Below, one piece after another: positions 7,578 through 16,721 of a stretch of DNA of 64,000 nucleotides; within the stretch, counting starts at the first letter, position 1; every line of letters begins with the position of its first letter. The notes beneath the pieces were generated by a model. That model saw only the letters and a list, made by a program, of their open reading frames with translations, was not told where the DNA came from and searched no databases. The position numbers and the translations under genes are program-made. Source of the stretch: Sulfotelmatobacter sp049792875 (GTDB taxonomy: Bacteria; Acidobacteriota; Terriglobia; Terriglobales; Acidobacteriaceae); NCBI GenBank assembly GCA_049792875.1, contig JBARBI010000212.1:26841-90840 (forward strand), given 5' to 3'.

Positions 7578-8102
7578 TGTCAACCTCCTAAAGGTTGTGA
7601 TCGCTAAGAGGAGAGAACTTCAGATGACTGACTTAGTTTCAGGGAACCTGAAAGAGGAGAAGATGCTCACTCGGCTCAACTGGTGCACTTGAGTGGCCCT
7701 CGGCATCACCGCGCAACTTGTTGAATCGATAGGGCAGAAAGTAGAAGCGGGTATTCGATTGAGTACTTTTGGCGGCAAGTAAGCACAAACGGAGCCATGG
7801 GCCGTCATTTGCTTGGATTGTCTGCGAAAAATCGTGCTAATCGTTGACCCAGTGTCCGGGGTTCTGAGCTTACTCGCCTTGATTGCAACCGTTAAAAGCA
7901 GAACCCGGTTAAAATCCCCTCGGGAGATGTTTGCTTATGGCGCAGGAGTGTCGCGGCAGTCCAAGTCGAACGGAATCATCGGTACGTCTCACGCTGCCAA
8001 GGTGGAGTGAGGGGCTTTCTGACAAAGATATACGGCGGCAACGGCCCGGCTGCACAATCCACGTCAATTCACCTCAGCAAAATACAAGGAGCATTTGTAA
8101 GA
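7578..8102. other. 525-base gap; only a doubtful small reading frame
   Basis: Between the ABM gene and the HD gene, which are divergent. It must hold both promoters. One plus-strand frame at 7624-7782 has a GAGGAG site in front of an ATG but is broken by an in-frame TGA at 7690-7692; the second half reads as a plausible short peptide ending GIRLSTFGGK. I do not call it a gene. Nothing else was recognised. Confidence 0.45.
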
Positions 8103-8681
8103 ATGAATGAAATCAATGCGAGAGAGGCGGCTTGGAGACTCCTGACTGAGTTCACTCAGTCGGAGAGTTTGCGCAAACACGCTTTGGCTGTCGAGGCTTG
8201 CATGCGCGCCTGCGCCCGTAAGTTTGGCAACGGTTCTCCCGCAGACGAGACTCTGTGGGGCATCGTCGGACTGATTCACGACTTCGACTACGAACGCTGG
8301 CCCAGCCTCGAGGACCATCCTTACAAGGGTAACGAGATCCTCAAAGAGCGCGGATACTCCAACGAAATCCGCCGCGCCATCATGTCCCACGCCGAATACA
8401 CGGGAGTGACCCGTGACACGTCCATGGAAAAAGCCCTCTTCGCCTGCGACGAACTCGCTGGGTTCATCACCGCGGTTGCCTTGATCAAGCCGGGCAAGTC
8501 GCTGGCCGAAGTGGACGCCAAATCTGTGCGAAAGAGAATGAAAGACAAAGCCTTCGCCCGCAAGGTGAACCGCGACGACATCATCAACGGCGCTGCCGAC
8601 CTCGGAGTCGACCTCGATGAGCACATTGCCTTCTGTATCGAAGCGATGAAGTCCGTCGCGAAGGAACTTGGGCTCGGGTAA
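8103..8681 (+). CDS. HD-domain protein (predicted metal-dependent phosphohydrolase)
   Basis: A 192-residue protein if started at the ATG at 8103 (AAGGAG lies upstream at a rather long spacing). The HD-domain residues are visible: His26 in RKHALAVEACM, the HD pair 59-60 in LIHDFDYERWP, the later His in MSHAEYTG, and an Asp in ACDELAG (about 116). Members of this group hydrolyse nucleotides or other phosphoesters; the specific substrate is not evident. The 32-residue upstream extension is unlike the family and was dropped. Standalone gene. Confidence 0.85.
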   Translation: MNEINAREAAWRLLTEFTQSESLRKHALAVEACMRACARKFGNGSPADETLWGIVGLIHDFDYERWPSLEDHPYKGNEILKERGYSNEIRRAIMSHAEYTGVTRDTSMEKALFACDELAGFITAVALIKPGKSLAEVDAKSVRKRMKDKAFARKVNRDDIINGAADLGVDLDEHIAFCIEAMKSVAKELGLG

Positions 8682-8903
8682 GTCTCACTTGCCGGGACTC
8701 CTTCGCCAACTTTGCGAATCCTCGGCGCACTCTGCGATTTAAGATGTTTTTCCGCAACGCTCGCAAGAGAAATCTCGCGAAGTCCGCAGAGGGAGAAGCT
8801 GAGACTGTGAAAGTGCAACACTACCGGCCACGTTGCCGTGGCTCTCCTCGCAAAATTAACGTGCAAGCCGCACTTGTTTCGCTGATAATTCCTAGCTCTC
8901 CCC

Positions 8904-10790
8904 ATGGACACGCCCCAAAGCGATCTGGAATCCATCCGGCAGCTTCTTGCCGACCTGACCAATCGGGTCTATCGCATCGAGCGCAAGCTCCAGATGGATT
9001 CACCCGCGGTCGAACATCGCCCGCCGATGTTTGGTGCTACATCTTCGGCTCAACCCTCAGAGAGACCGGCCGCGGTGGCATCCAACCAAGTCACCCCGAC
9101 GGTTCCGGCGCCTCGCGACATTCCTCTCCGCCCCGCGCGAGTTCATTCGGATCCCAACCTTGAATCGCGCATCGGTTCGCATTGGTTCAACCGAATCGGC
9201 ATCGCCGCGCTGCTGATCGGGATCTCCTACTTCCTGAAATTCGCTTTTGACAACAACTGGATCGGCCCCGGCGGACGGATCGCCATCGGCGTACTGGCTG
9301 GGATCGCGATGGTCGCCTGGAGTGAGCGATTCCGCACTCGTGGCTTCACGGGTTTTTCGTACTCGCTCAAGGCGGTGGGCATCGGTACGCTGTATCTCTC
9401 CCTGTGGGCGGCCTCTCAGGTCTACAGCCTCATTCCCAGCGGCCTTGCCTTTGTCGCGATGCTGACGGTGACCGCCGCCACCGCCGTCATCGCCATCGTC
9501 CAGGACTCACAACTCCTCGCAGCGTTCTCGCTTGCGGGAGGATTCAGCACCCCCTTCTTACTTTCGACTGGTCAGAACCGCGAGCTCGCGTTATTCGCCT
9601 ACGTGGCGATTCTCGATCTCACCACGCTGGCTGTGGTGGTGTTCAAGCCCTGGCCGCGCCTGCTGGTGATGAGCTACGCGGGCACTCTCTTGCTATACGT
9701 TGGATGGTACTCACGCTTTTATAACGGCAGCGAGTTCAATCTAACGCTCGCGTTTGCAACGCTCTTCTTCGCCATCTTCGCGCTCGCGCCGCTGGTCACG
9801 CTTCGACCGGAGTGCGAGATTCCTCTCTTCGCCTCGATTCCCGCAGTCCTGGTGTTCGTCAATGCCGGAGCGTATTTCCTGCAGGCTTACGCCATGATCG
9901 AGGAAGTCGATAAGACCTATATGGCTTGGTTCGCGCTCGGCCTGGCTGCGATCTATATCTTTCTCAGCCGCCAGGTACACCACCGGGCACTGAGTCCCGG
10001 CGCCTCGGAGATGATGCATTTCCTCCACCTCTCCGTAGCCATTGGTTTCATTACCCTCGCGATCCCCATTCGCCTGGAGGCGCACTGGATCACCATCGGT
10101 TGGCTGGTCGAAGCCGGTGTGCTTCTGTGGGTCGGCTATCGGTTCAAGTCTGATTTTCTGAATGTTCTTGCCTTAAGTGTAGTGGCGCTGGGCGTAACCC
10201 GATTGTTGCTGATTGACAATTTCCACACGACGCAACTGCTCTTGAACATGCGCGTGGCGACGTATGCTGTGGCGGTGGCGGTTCTGGGAGCCGTGGCCTG
10301 GTACGCTTCTAAACGCGACGATAGTTCCGCGCGTACCGTTGCCGCAGTCGCGCTCGTCGCGCTCAACGTTCTTGCCCTCGTCGCTCTCAGCCGCGAAGTG
10401 ACCGACTCCTACGCTCGGCAGATAACCGTCTATCGGCCGGTGCTGAGTCACTGGACCGCGGCGAGTCGCAACGATTTCCGCCACATCGAGATCGAGCGCG
10501 ACTTTAGCTATTCCGCGCTGTGGATGACTTATGGCGCTATGCTGATGGTCATCGGATTTCTGCGGCGCTCCGGTTTCGTTCGCTGGCAATCGCTATTGCT
10601 CATCGGAGCCACGATCGGGAAGGTGTTCGTCTATGACGTTTCCCAACTCGATCGCGAGTACCGCATCATCAGCTTCATTTTCCTCGGCGTCTTGCTGTTG
10701 GCAATTTCCTTCGTCTACCAGCGGGACTGGCTGCAGCTTTCCGCAAGGAACCATCCGCGCAAGACAGCAGGAGAATCCACCAACGCATAA
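8904..10790 (+). CDS. DUF2339 polytopic membrane protein
   Basis: A 628-residue protein starting at the ATG at 8904. Residues 1-35 are a coiled-coil-like cytoplasmic segment (ESIRQLLADLTNRVYRIER), followed by a Pro/Ala-rich linker. From about residue 90 the family block ESRIGSHWFNRIG and LLIGISYFLKFAFDNNWIGP introduces a long run of some sixteen or more hydrophobic segments to the C terminus. The DUF2339 family is widespread in Bacteroidetes and Acidobacteriota and has no established function. A Tyr/Arg-rich loop near 520 is likely periplasmic. Standalone or weakly linked to the next gene (163-base gap). Confidence 0.88.
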   Translation: MDTPQSDLESIRQLLADLTNRVYRIERKLQMDSPAVEHRPPMFGATSSAQPSERPAAVASNQVTPTVPAPRDIPLRPARVHSDPNLESRIGSHWFNRIGIAALLIGISYFLKFAFDNNWIGPGGRIAIGVLAGIAMVAWSERFRTRGFTGFSYSLKAVGIGTLYLSLWAASQVYSLIPSGLAFVAMLTVTAATAVIAIVQDSQLLAAFSLAGGFSTPFLLSTGQNRELALFAYVAILDLTTLAVVVFKPWPRLLVMSYAGTLLLYVGWYSRFYNGSEFNLTLAFATLFFAIFALAPLVTLRPECEIPLFASIPAVLVFVNAGAYFLQAYAMIEEVDKTYMAWFALGLAAIYIFLSRQVHHRALSPGASEMMHFLHLSVAIGFITLAIPIRLEAHWITIGWLVEAGVLLWVGYRFKSDFLNVLALSVVALGVTRLLLIDNFHTTQLLLNMRVATYAVAVAVLGAVAWYASKRDDSSARTVAAVALVALNVLALVALSREVTDSYARQITVYRPVLSHWTAASRNDFRHIEIERDFSYSALWMTYGAMLMVIGFLRRSGFVRWQSLLLIGATIGKVFVYDVSQLDREYRIISFIFLGVLLLAISFVYQRDWLQLSARNHPRKTAGESTNA

Positions 10791-10953
10791 GAGTCGTGCC
10801 TTACATGCGGCTCTTCGCGGATTACGGATGCAATCTCCGCAGAAAATGCGCCCCGCTGGTACATATCGGTTCGTACCGGCCTGTGCTAATATCTGCTGAC
10901 ATTTCCCCCCTGACGGTTCGTACTTCTGTCGGAAGCGCCGAGAGCTTTTGAAT

Positions 10954-11718
10954 ATGTCGACAAACAGCACCACGCCTCCTCCCTCCAGGGTCCTGTTGGG
11001 ATGCAGCAAATGCGGGGCAACCTTGCCCGACGAGGCGAAGTTTTGTCTGAAATGCGGGAAGCCGGTAAGTTCCTCGCCTAAAAACACTGCTGTCGCGGGA
11101 AGGCCAACTCCATCGTTGCTTCCGCAGTCCCGACCCAGGCGGCGGGTCCTTTTGTGGATTCTGCTGGCAATCCTGGTCGGAGTGGTTCTGTGGGCTGTGA
11201 ACAGCGACAGCCCGAGCGCTCAGTACGTGCAGGAGTTTGTCGGGTTTAAGCAGGATCGCAGTATCCTCGACTCCGCTTTTTCCGTCGGTCCGCATACCTT
11301 TCGCTACTACAAATTCGTCTTGCCGGAAGGCTCCGTGAACGTGGCCGTGGTTGGCCAGTTCCAGTCCGCCGCCGACAGCCAAAACGCCGGCAGCCCCAGG
11401 AACCAGACGATCGACAAAAATAAGAACACGGACAACGACAATAGCATCGAGGTCTATGTCCTCACCGAATCTGCCTTTACTGTCTGGCAGAACGGATATG
11501 CGACCAGTTCTCTCTACGAAAGCGGCAAGGTCGCGGTGGGGACGGTGCAGGCAGAGGTTGCGGCGGGCGCGGGAATCTACTATCTGGTCTTCAGCAACAA
11601 GTCTTCGCCGAAAACGCCCAAGACCGTTCACGCGACGGTCGTATTGCGCTACAAGAGTTGGTTGCCCGACCGGGTTCGACGCATGAAGAACGGCTTCTGG
11701 GATTGGATAGGGGCCTGA
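10954..11718 (+). CDS. Zinc-ribbon single-pass membrane protein, function unknown
   Basis: A 254-residue protein from the ATG at 10954; the TTG two codons upstream is less likely. Residues 17-34 (CSKC ... CLKC) form a rubredoxin-like zinc ribbon. A basic stretch (RPRRR) precedes a single membrane helix at about 61-80 (VLLWILLAILVGVVLWAV). The remainder, which should be outside the cytoplasm, looks beta-rich and contains a polar Asn/Asp run near 150. This arrangement of cytoplasmic zinc ribbon, helix and exported domain is common in Acidobacteriota hypothetical proteins. No function can be named. Confidence 0.75.
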   Translation: MSTNSTTPPPSRVLLGCSKCGATLPDEAKFCLKCGKPVSSSPKNTAVAGRPTPSLLPQSRPRRRVLLWILLAILVGVVLWAVNSDSPSAQYVQEFVGFKQDRSILDSAFSVGPHTFRYYKFVLPEGSVNVAVVGQFQSAADSQNAGSPRNQTIDKNKNTDNDNSIEVYVLTESAFTVWQNGYATSSLYESGKVAVGTVQAEVAAGAGIYYLVFSNKSSPKTPKTVHATVVLRYKSWLPDRVRRMKNGFWDWIGA

Positions 11719-11813
11719 TCGTCGAGCTAGCACGTTGAGACGCTACGTCTTGTGTGCCAGGGGAAGAAACCGGCCGCAAGCGATGTCTCTACGAATTAAA
11801 GCGAGAGAATCCG

Positions 11814-14213
11814 CTATCGCGTGGTCTCTTCGATTTCCGAAATCCAATCGGGACGCTTCAGTACTTCGCGGGGTTTGGGACCGTCGGCGGCGCCGACGAT
11901 GCCGTCCTGCTCCATGAGATCGATGAGATGCGCTGCGCGGCCATAGCCGATTCGCAGGCGCCGCTGCAGCAGGGAAGTGGAGGCCTTGCCGAACTCGATC
12001 ACCAACTTCACCGCATCGCCATACATGGGATCGTCCTCGGCTTCGCCGTCTGCTCCGGCCTGTCCGTCGCTGCCGTCTGCTCCGGGCTCGCGCTCTCCCT
12101 TCGGCGCTTCCAGGAACTGCTGCTGATATTCCGCCAGGCCTTGCGATTTCCAGAACTCGACCACCGCGGCAATTTCCTTTTCCGTGACAAAGGGAGCGTG
12201 CAACCGGTGCACGCGCGCCGAACCGGACGGCAGATATAGCATGTCGCCTTTACCCAGCAGGGCCTCGGCGCCGTTGGCGTCGAGAATGGTGCGCGAGTCA
12301 ACTTTGGTGGCCACGCGGAACGAAACGCGAGCGGGAAAGTTCGCTTTGATCAACCCAGTGATCACATCGACCGAAGGCCGCTGCGTCGCCAGCACCAGGT
12401 GAATGCCCACGGCGCGCGCCATCTGCGCCAGGCGGGTGATCGACTCTTCCACGTTGTGGGAATCGAGCATCATCAGGTCGGCCAACTCGTCGATGATGAT
12501 GACGATGTAAGGAATCGGCTTCTCGTCCGATTCTTCGTCAAACAGACTCGGCGTGTCGTTGTGATCGAACAGGCGGTTGTACTGGTCGATGTTGCGGACG
12601 CCTTTGGCCGCAAGTAGCTTCAATCGCCGCTCCATCTCGCGCACGGCATTGCGCAGGGCATTGGCCGCAAGCTTCGGCTCCGTGATGATCGGCGTGTACA
12701 GATGGGGAACGCCTTCGTAGTTCCCCAGTTCCAGCCGCTTCGGGTCCACCAGGATCAGGCGTACCTGATCGGGGGTGGCCTTGTACAAGATCGACATGAT
12801 CATCGCGTTGATCGCGACGCTCTTTCCCGCGCCCGTGGAACCGGCAATCAGCAGGTGCGGCATTCCGGCCAGGTCCGCGGTGACGATGCGGCCGTTGATG
12901 TCTTTGCCCATGGCAATCGTCATCTTCGACTTCGATCCCATGAACTCCTGCGACTCTATGTTCTCGCGCAGCCAGATGATTTCGCGCTGGCGGTTTGGCA
13001 CCTGGATGCCGACCGTGCTCTTGCCTGCCATGCGCTCGATCAGGATGCTCTCCGCTTTTAAGGCCAGGCAGAGATCGTCGCAGAGGTTGGTGATACGGCT
13101 GTACTTGATTCCGGCCTCGGGCTTGAATTCGAACGTGGTGACGACCGGCCCGGGATTGATCTGCGTGATTTGCCCGTGAATTTCAAACTCGGCGTACTTT
13201 TCGGTGAGCACCTGCGCTAGCAGTTTGAGTTCGTCGGCGTCGACTTGCTGCTGTTCGTCGGGACGCTGCAGCAGACTGCTCGAGGGCAGCTTGTATCCGC
13301 CGGCGATGCGGGGCATCGTGGTCTTGGCTTTGTGTCCGCTGTCGGCACGCTCGGTGACTTCGGGATCGGCAGCGGATCCATCCGAAGCGTCCAGCGCCAG
13401 AGGTCCGGGCAGAATTCCACCGGTCCGGGGAACAGGTTTCGGCGCATCGTCTTCGGCCAACATGCGCTCAATCCCGGTGCGGCGCGGTTCCGACGTGGCC
13501 AGAGCCTGGGTTACTGGCCGCGATGGGATCAACTGCGTTTTCACCACCGGCTTCGAGATTCGCCGCTGTTCCAGTTCCTTCTGCTGGCGCTTCTTGGCGC
13601 GCTCTCCCTGCCAATCTTTGTAGCGATTCCACAGCGCGGTGACGAAGGCGAAACGCGTCGGAGCCCAGAGTTGGATCGCCGAAAACGAGAACGCAGTCGA
13701 AAGATATAGCGCAACCGCCAGCACCGTGGCGCAGACGATGTACGCGCCGACCAGATTCAGATAGTGAATGAGTAGATCGCCCACGACGCGGCCGAGCAGG
13801 CCTTCGATGGGGATCACGTGCATCCAGCGCAAGTGTGCGGGCAGCAACGCCAGCAAGGCGGGAACGAACATCACCAGCCAGATTCCGCCGAGGCTTTTCG
13901 CCAGCGGGGACTGCACTTTCATGGAGCGGAACCAGCGCACGCCCAACATGGCGGGAAAGATCACCAGCAAGAATGCACCAACGCCGAAGAACTGCAGCAA
14001 CATGTCGGCAGTGAATGCGCCGACCACGCCGATCCAATTACGGGCCGCGTGCGAACCGGTCAGCACCGAGGCACTGTTCCATGACGGGTCAAGCGGAGAA
14101 TAGGAGGCCAGGGCGAGGAACAGAAGGAGGGCGGAGACGCACATCAGGAAGCCGATCAGCTCATTGAGCCGCCGGTTCCCGGTGGGACTAAAGATGCTTG
14201 CCAGAAAATCCAT
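11814..14213 (-). CDS. ftsK: DNA translocase FtsK/SpoIIIE
   Basis: Septal DNA pump that clears chromosome ends at division and activates dimer resolution. About 799 residues from the ATG at 14213 (MDFLASIF); the 15-residue longer frame lacks support. Four or five membrane helices lie in the first 190 residues, then a linker with charged low-complexity sequence. The motor has Walker A GSTGAGKSVAIN near residue 460 and Walker B YIVIIIDELADLMM. The C-terminal 65 residues are the winged-helix gamma domain (ASTSLLQRRLRIGYGRAA then LIDLMEQDGIVG) that reads KOPS-like sites. Transcribed alone; uppP lies about 190 bases upstream on the same strand. Confidence 0.97.
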   Translation of the reverse strand: MDFLASIFSPTGNRRLNELIGFLMCVSALLLFLALASYSPLDPSWNSASVLTGSHAARNWIGVVGAFTADMLLQFFGVGAFLLVIFPAMLGVRWFRSMKVQSPLAKSLGGIWLVMFVPALLALLPAHLRWMHVIPIEGLLGRVVGDLLIHYLNLVGAYIVCATVLAVALYLSTAFSFSAIQLWAPTRFAFVTALWNRYKDWQGERAKKRQQKELEQRRISKPVVKTQLIPSRPVTQALATSEPRRTGIERMLAEDDAPKPVPRTGGILPGPLALDASDGSAADPEVTERADSGHKAKTTMPRIAGGYKLPSSSLLQRPDEQQQVDADELKLLAQVLTEKYAEFEIHGQITQINPGPVVTTFEFKPEAGIKYSRITNLCDDLCLALKAESILIERMAGKSTVGIQVPNRQREIIWLRENIESQEFMGSKSKMTIAMGKDINGRIVTADLAGMPHLLIAGSTGAGKSVAINAMIMSILYKATPDQVRLILVDPKRLELGNYEGVPHLYTPIITEPKLAANALRNAVREMERRLKLLAAKGVRNIDQYNRLFDHNDTPSLFDEESDEKPIPYIVIIIDELADLMMLDSHNVEESITRLAQMARAVGIHLVLATQRPSVDVITGLIKANFPARVSFRVATKVDSRTILDANGAEALLGKGDMLYLPSGSARVHRLHAPFVTEKEIAAVVEFWKSQGLAEYQQQFLEAPKGEREPGADGSDGQAGADGEAEDDPMYGDAVKLVIEFGKASTSLLQRRLRIGYGRAAHLIDLMEQDGIVGAADGPKPREVLKRPDWISEIEETTR

Positions 14214-14402
14214 GAAGGCTGTTTCACACCGAAGACACCACATTCTTCGGTGCCGCAATCGGCCAGAGCCCTTACATTATGCCAAGAAGCCGGGGATCCG
14301 GCAATGCAGGAAATTGGACGTAGTATTCAAGTAGAGGCGTTACTTCTAACATCCTCAATCTACGTGCGTTGAGTCCGGCAGGAGACGTTGCGAGCCATCT
14401 CT

Positions 14403-15293
14403 CTACGCCAGTTTTACCGCGAACGCCAGAACCAGCACTCCCACGATGATCCGGTAGACCGCAAACGGGGCGAAGCCGCGCTTTCGTACGTAGCCCATGA
14501 ACCATGCCACGGATCCGTAGGCAACGATGAAGGAGACGACGAATCCGATGGCCAGCACAATCCAGCCATGCGCGTCGATCTGCGAGACCCCGATCGGGTT
14601 CTCCCCTTTTCCCCGGATCGATTTCAGCAGCGTGTAGAGCGTCGCCGCAGCCATCGTAGGAATTGAGACGAAGAACGAAAACTCGAGGGCGGAGGCACGC
14701 GACATCCCGGCAAGTTGGCCGCCGGCGATGGTCGACATGGAACGCGAGGTTCCAGGGAAGACGGCCGAGAAGATCTGGCAGAAGCCGATCCAGATCGCCT
14801 GCGGCAGGCTCATGTCTTCCATCTTCCAGGTGTGGATTCGGCTTCCACTTGCGCCGGGACCTGCGGCTTCCGACTTCGCGTGCAGGGCATCGACAATCCA
14901 CATCACGATCCCGCCGATCAGCAGCGACCAGCCGATGATGGAAATGTTTTCGAGGTGTTTGCCAATCACTTTGGTGAGCAGGAACGACGGAATCGCCGTG
15001 ACGACGAATGCAACGGTGGTGAGTCCAAGGGGATGAGTCAGGGCGGTGCGGTTTCCGCTTTCGCCTCGCGGGAAGGTAGACAGAAGCTTCGTGATCCGGC
15101 TCCAAAAATAGACGGGCAGACACAGAATCGCGCCGAGCTGGATGACGATGGAATACATCTTCCAATAGCCGTCGGACAGGCTGATGTGCAGCAGCATTTC
15201 GGAGAGGCGCAAGTGCGCGGTTGAGCTGACTGGCAGGAATTCGGTGAGGCCTTCGACAATGCCAAGGATCAGAGAGAGCAGGTAGTCGTTCAA
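14403..15293 (-). CDS. uppP: Undecaprenyl-diphosphatase
   Basis: Integral membrane phosphatase that recycles C55-PP to C55-P, also known as BacA and linked with bacitracin resistance. The 296-residue length is normal. The two family motifs are present: EGLTEFLPVSSTAH (residues 14-27, catalytic Glu) and the second PGTSRSMSTI block near the middle. Eight or so hydrophobic segments are visible. With uppS at 3495-4325 this gives the window two steps of the lipid-carrier cycle. The adjacent gene on the same strand encodes an unrelated secreted protein. Confidence 0.96.
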   Translation of the reverse strand: MNDYLLSLILGIVEGLTEFLPVSSTAHLRLSEMLLHISLSDGYWKMYSIVIQLGAILCLPVYFWSRITKLLSTFPRGESGNRTALTHPLGLTTVAFVVTAIPSFLLTKVIGKHLENISIIGWSLLIGGIVMWIVDALHAKSEAAGPGASGSRIHTWKMEDMSLPQAIWIGFCQIFSAVFPGTSRSMSTIAGGQLAGMSRASALEFSFFVSIPTMAAATLYTLLKSIRGKGENPIGVSQIDAHGWIVLAIGFVVSFIVAYGSVAWFMGYVRKRGFAPFAVYRIIVGVLVLAFAVKLA

Positions 15294-15408
15294 TCGTCCT
15301 CCGCGGAAAAAAGCAACGAAACAGTATCGCAGAAACAGTTTATGCAGAATGTTATGCGTTCGATACGGTGGCGCGGACGCCCGCGGACAGCCGCCGGGAG
15401 CAATATTC

Positions 15409-16539
15409 CTAATCGCTGGCGTTGCCGAACGTGGGGACGCCTTGCTGGACGTAGAAGATCAGCATTTGGGCGCGTGAGGACCAATCGCTTTGGGCATACT
15501 GGGTGACGATTTTTTGCGCCAGCTCCAGGGAACGGTTTTTCGATTCCTCTGATTTTTTCTGATTGGCCTCGGTCTTGTAGATCTCGATCAGAGCGGAGCG
15601 GCGCCAGGCGGCGTCGTACAGGGCTTCGGGCGCGGCCGGGGACTGCTCGTGCTCTTTCGCATATTTCTCGTACAGGTCGGCTTCTTTGTCCGGGCACTTG
15701 GAAGCGCCCTGCCAGTCGCCGCAGAGTTTGTTTTCGATGAGATGGAAGGCGGCGAGGTCCGCCCACTTCGTGCCCGGATATTTCTTTATGACGAGCTTCA
15801 TCCACTGTTCGTCGATTTGGCCGCGCATGTACGAATCGCGTTCGCGGGCCGAGGGGCGAGTCATCACGTCTGAGCGCTCGACCTGCCAGCGAATGTCGGC
15901 GGCCCGGTAGAGTCCTTCGGCAGCCAGTGGCGATGTGGGGAACAGGTCGTAGACGCGGTAGTAGAGACGCATAGCGTCTTGCGCGGCATCGCGGCGGCCA
16001 CGGCGGCGACTGGCCTGGTCCTCGGAGTCGGCGGCTTCGCCGAAAATGATCTTGTCGCCGCTGGGAGTTGTGAGGTTGACCAGGGCTTTGCTGGAAACCC
16101 ATCCGGTGATGGTTTTGCCCTCGGATTCCGGGTCGTCTTCGTCGGCGTCTTTCTTGGGTTCACGGAGGATGGCTTCCACGTGAGTCCAGTCGCGGGTGCT
16201 GTCGATGATCACGAGTTCATGACCCCGGCCAGCCTCACCGAGTTTGGCAGCGTCGGCGCTAGGAGCGACCCGGATGGACTCCTCATGGACGAGAGTGCCG
16301 CGTTGTGGTTGAGCGGAGGCAAGGGAAGTCGAAAGCAGCGCGGCGGCAACAATGGCCGCGAGGAAAGTGAATTCCCGAAATAGGAAACCGGGCTTCGAGG
16401 CGGGTGCCCCCGCTTCCCCTCGGTCTATTGGAATCGTGGTCTTGCCGGGAAAACCAAGAAAAATCCAAGGGCTGCAACAGGTTACGGGAAAAATCTTCTC
16501 AATAAAGGAGTCACGACCGCTCAGCGGCGCTCTTGTCAT
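15409..16539 (-). CDS. Secreted SH3-like/TPR-like repeat protein, function unknown
   Basis: About 376 residues from the ATG at 16539; the longer frame begins at TTG. A hydrophobic segment EFTFLAAIVAAALLSTSLASA (here given as the stretch ending in ALLSTSLASA) with a likely signal-peptidase site after ASA lies unusually far in, near residues 54-75, so the true start may be further downstream than any codon I can point to. After it come an SH3-like domain (LVHEESIRVAPSADAAKLG ... DWTHVEA ... GWVSSKAL) and a helical tail with YYRVYDLFPTSPLAAEGLYRA-type repeats, related to outer-membrane assembly/TPR proteins. No catalytic motif. It probably acts in the periplasm. Confidence 0.7.
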   Translation of the reverse strand: MTRAPLSGRDSFIEKIFPVTCCSPWIFLGFPGKTTIPIDRGEAGAPASKPGFLFREFTFLAAIVAAALLSTSLASAQPQRGTLVHEESIRVAPSADAAKLGEAGRGHELVIIDSTRDWTHVEAILREPKKDADEDDPESEGKTITGWVSSKALVNLTTPSGDKIIFGEAADSEDQASRRRGRRDAAQDAMRLYYRVYDLFPTSPLAAEGLYRAADIRWQVERSDVMTRPSARERDSYMRGQIDEQWMKLVIKKYPGTKWADLAAFHLIENKLCGDWQGASKCPDKEADLYEKYAKEHEQSPAAPEALYDAAWRRSALIEIYKTEANQKKSEESKNRSLELAQKIVTQYAQSDWSSRAQMLIFYVQQGVPTFGNASD

Positions 16540-16721
16540 AAAGTTTCCGCGGTGCAATCAGGATCATCGTTTTGCCCAAGTGAAGTCAAGGTCAATCGAA
16601 GAGGGATTCTCGGTGGATATCCCGGGAAACTGTTACCCGTTAAGAGTTTAATGGTCGTCGATCCGTTTACCCACAGCTTGCGCGATGGGCTGCATTCTTT
16701 CGCTGCTTCGCAGCTTTTTGT

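Noticed and set aside
7624..7782. In-frame TGA read as selenocysteine
   Set aside because: No SECIS-like hairpin noticed after the TGA, no selenoprotein family similarity and very short product.
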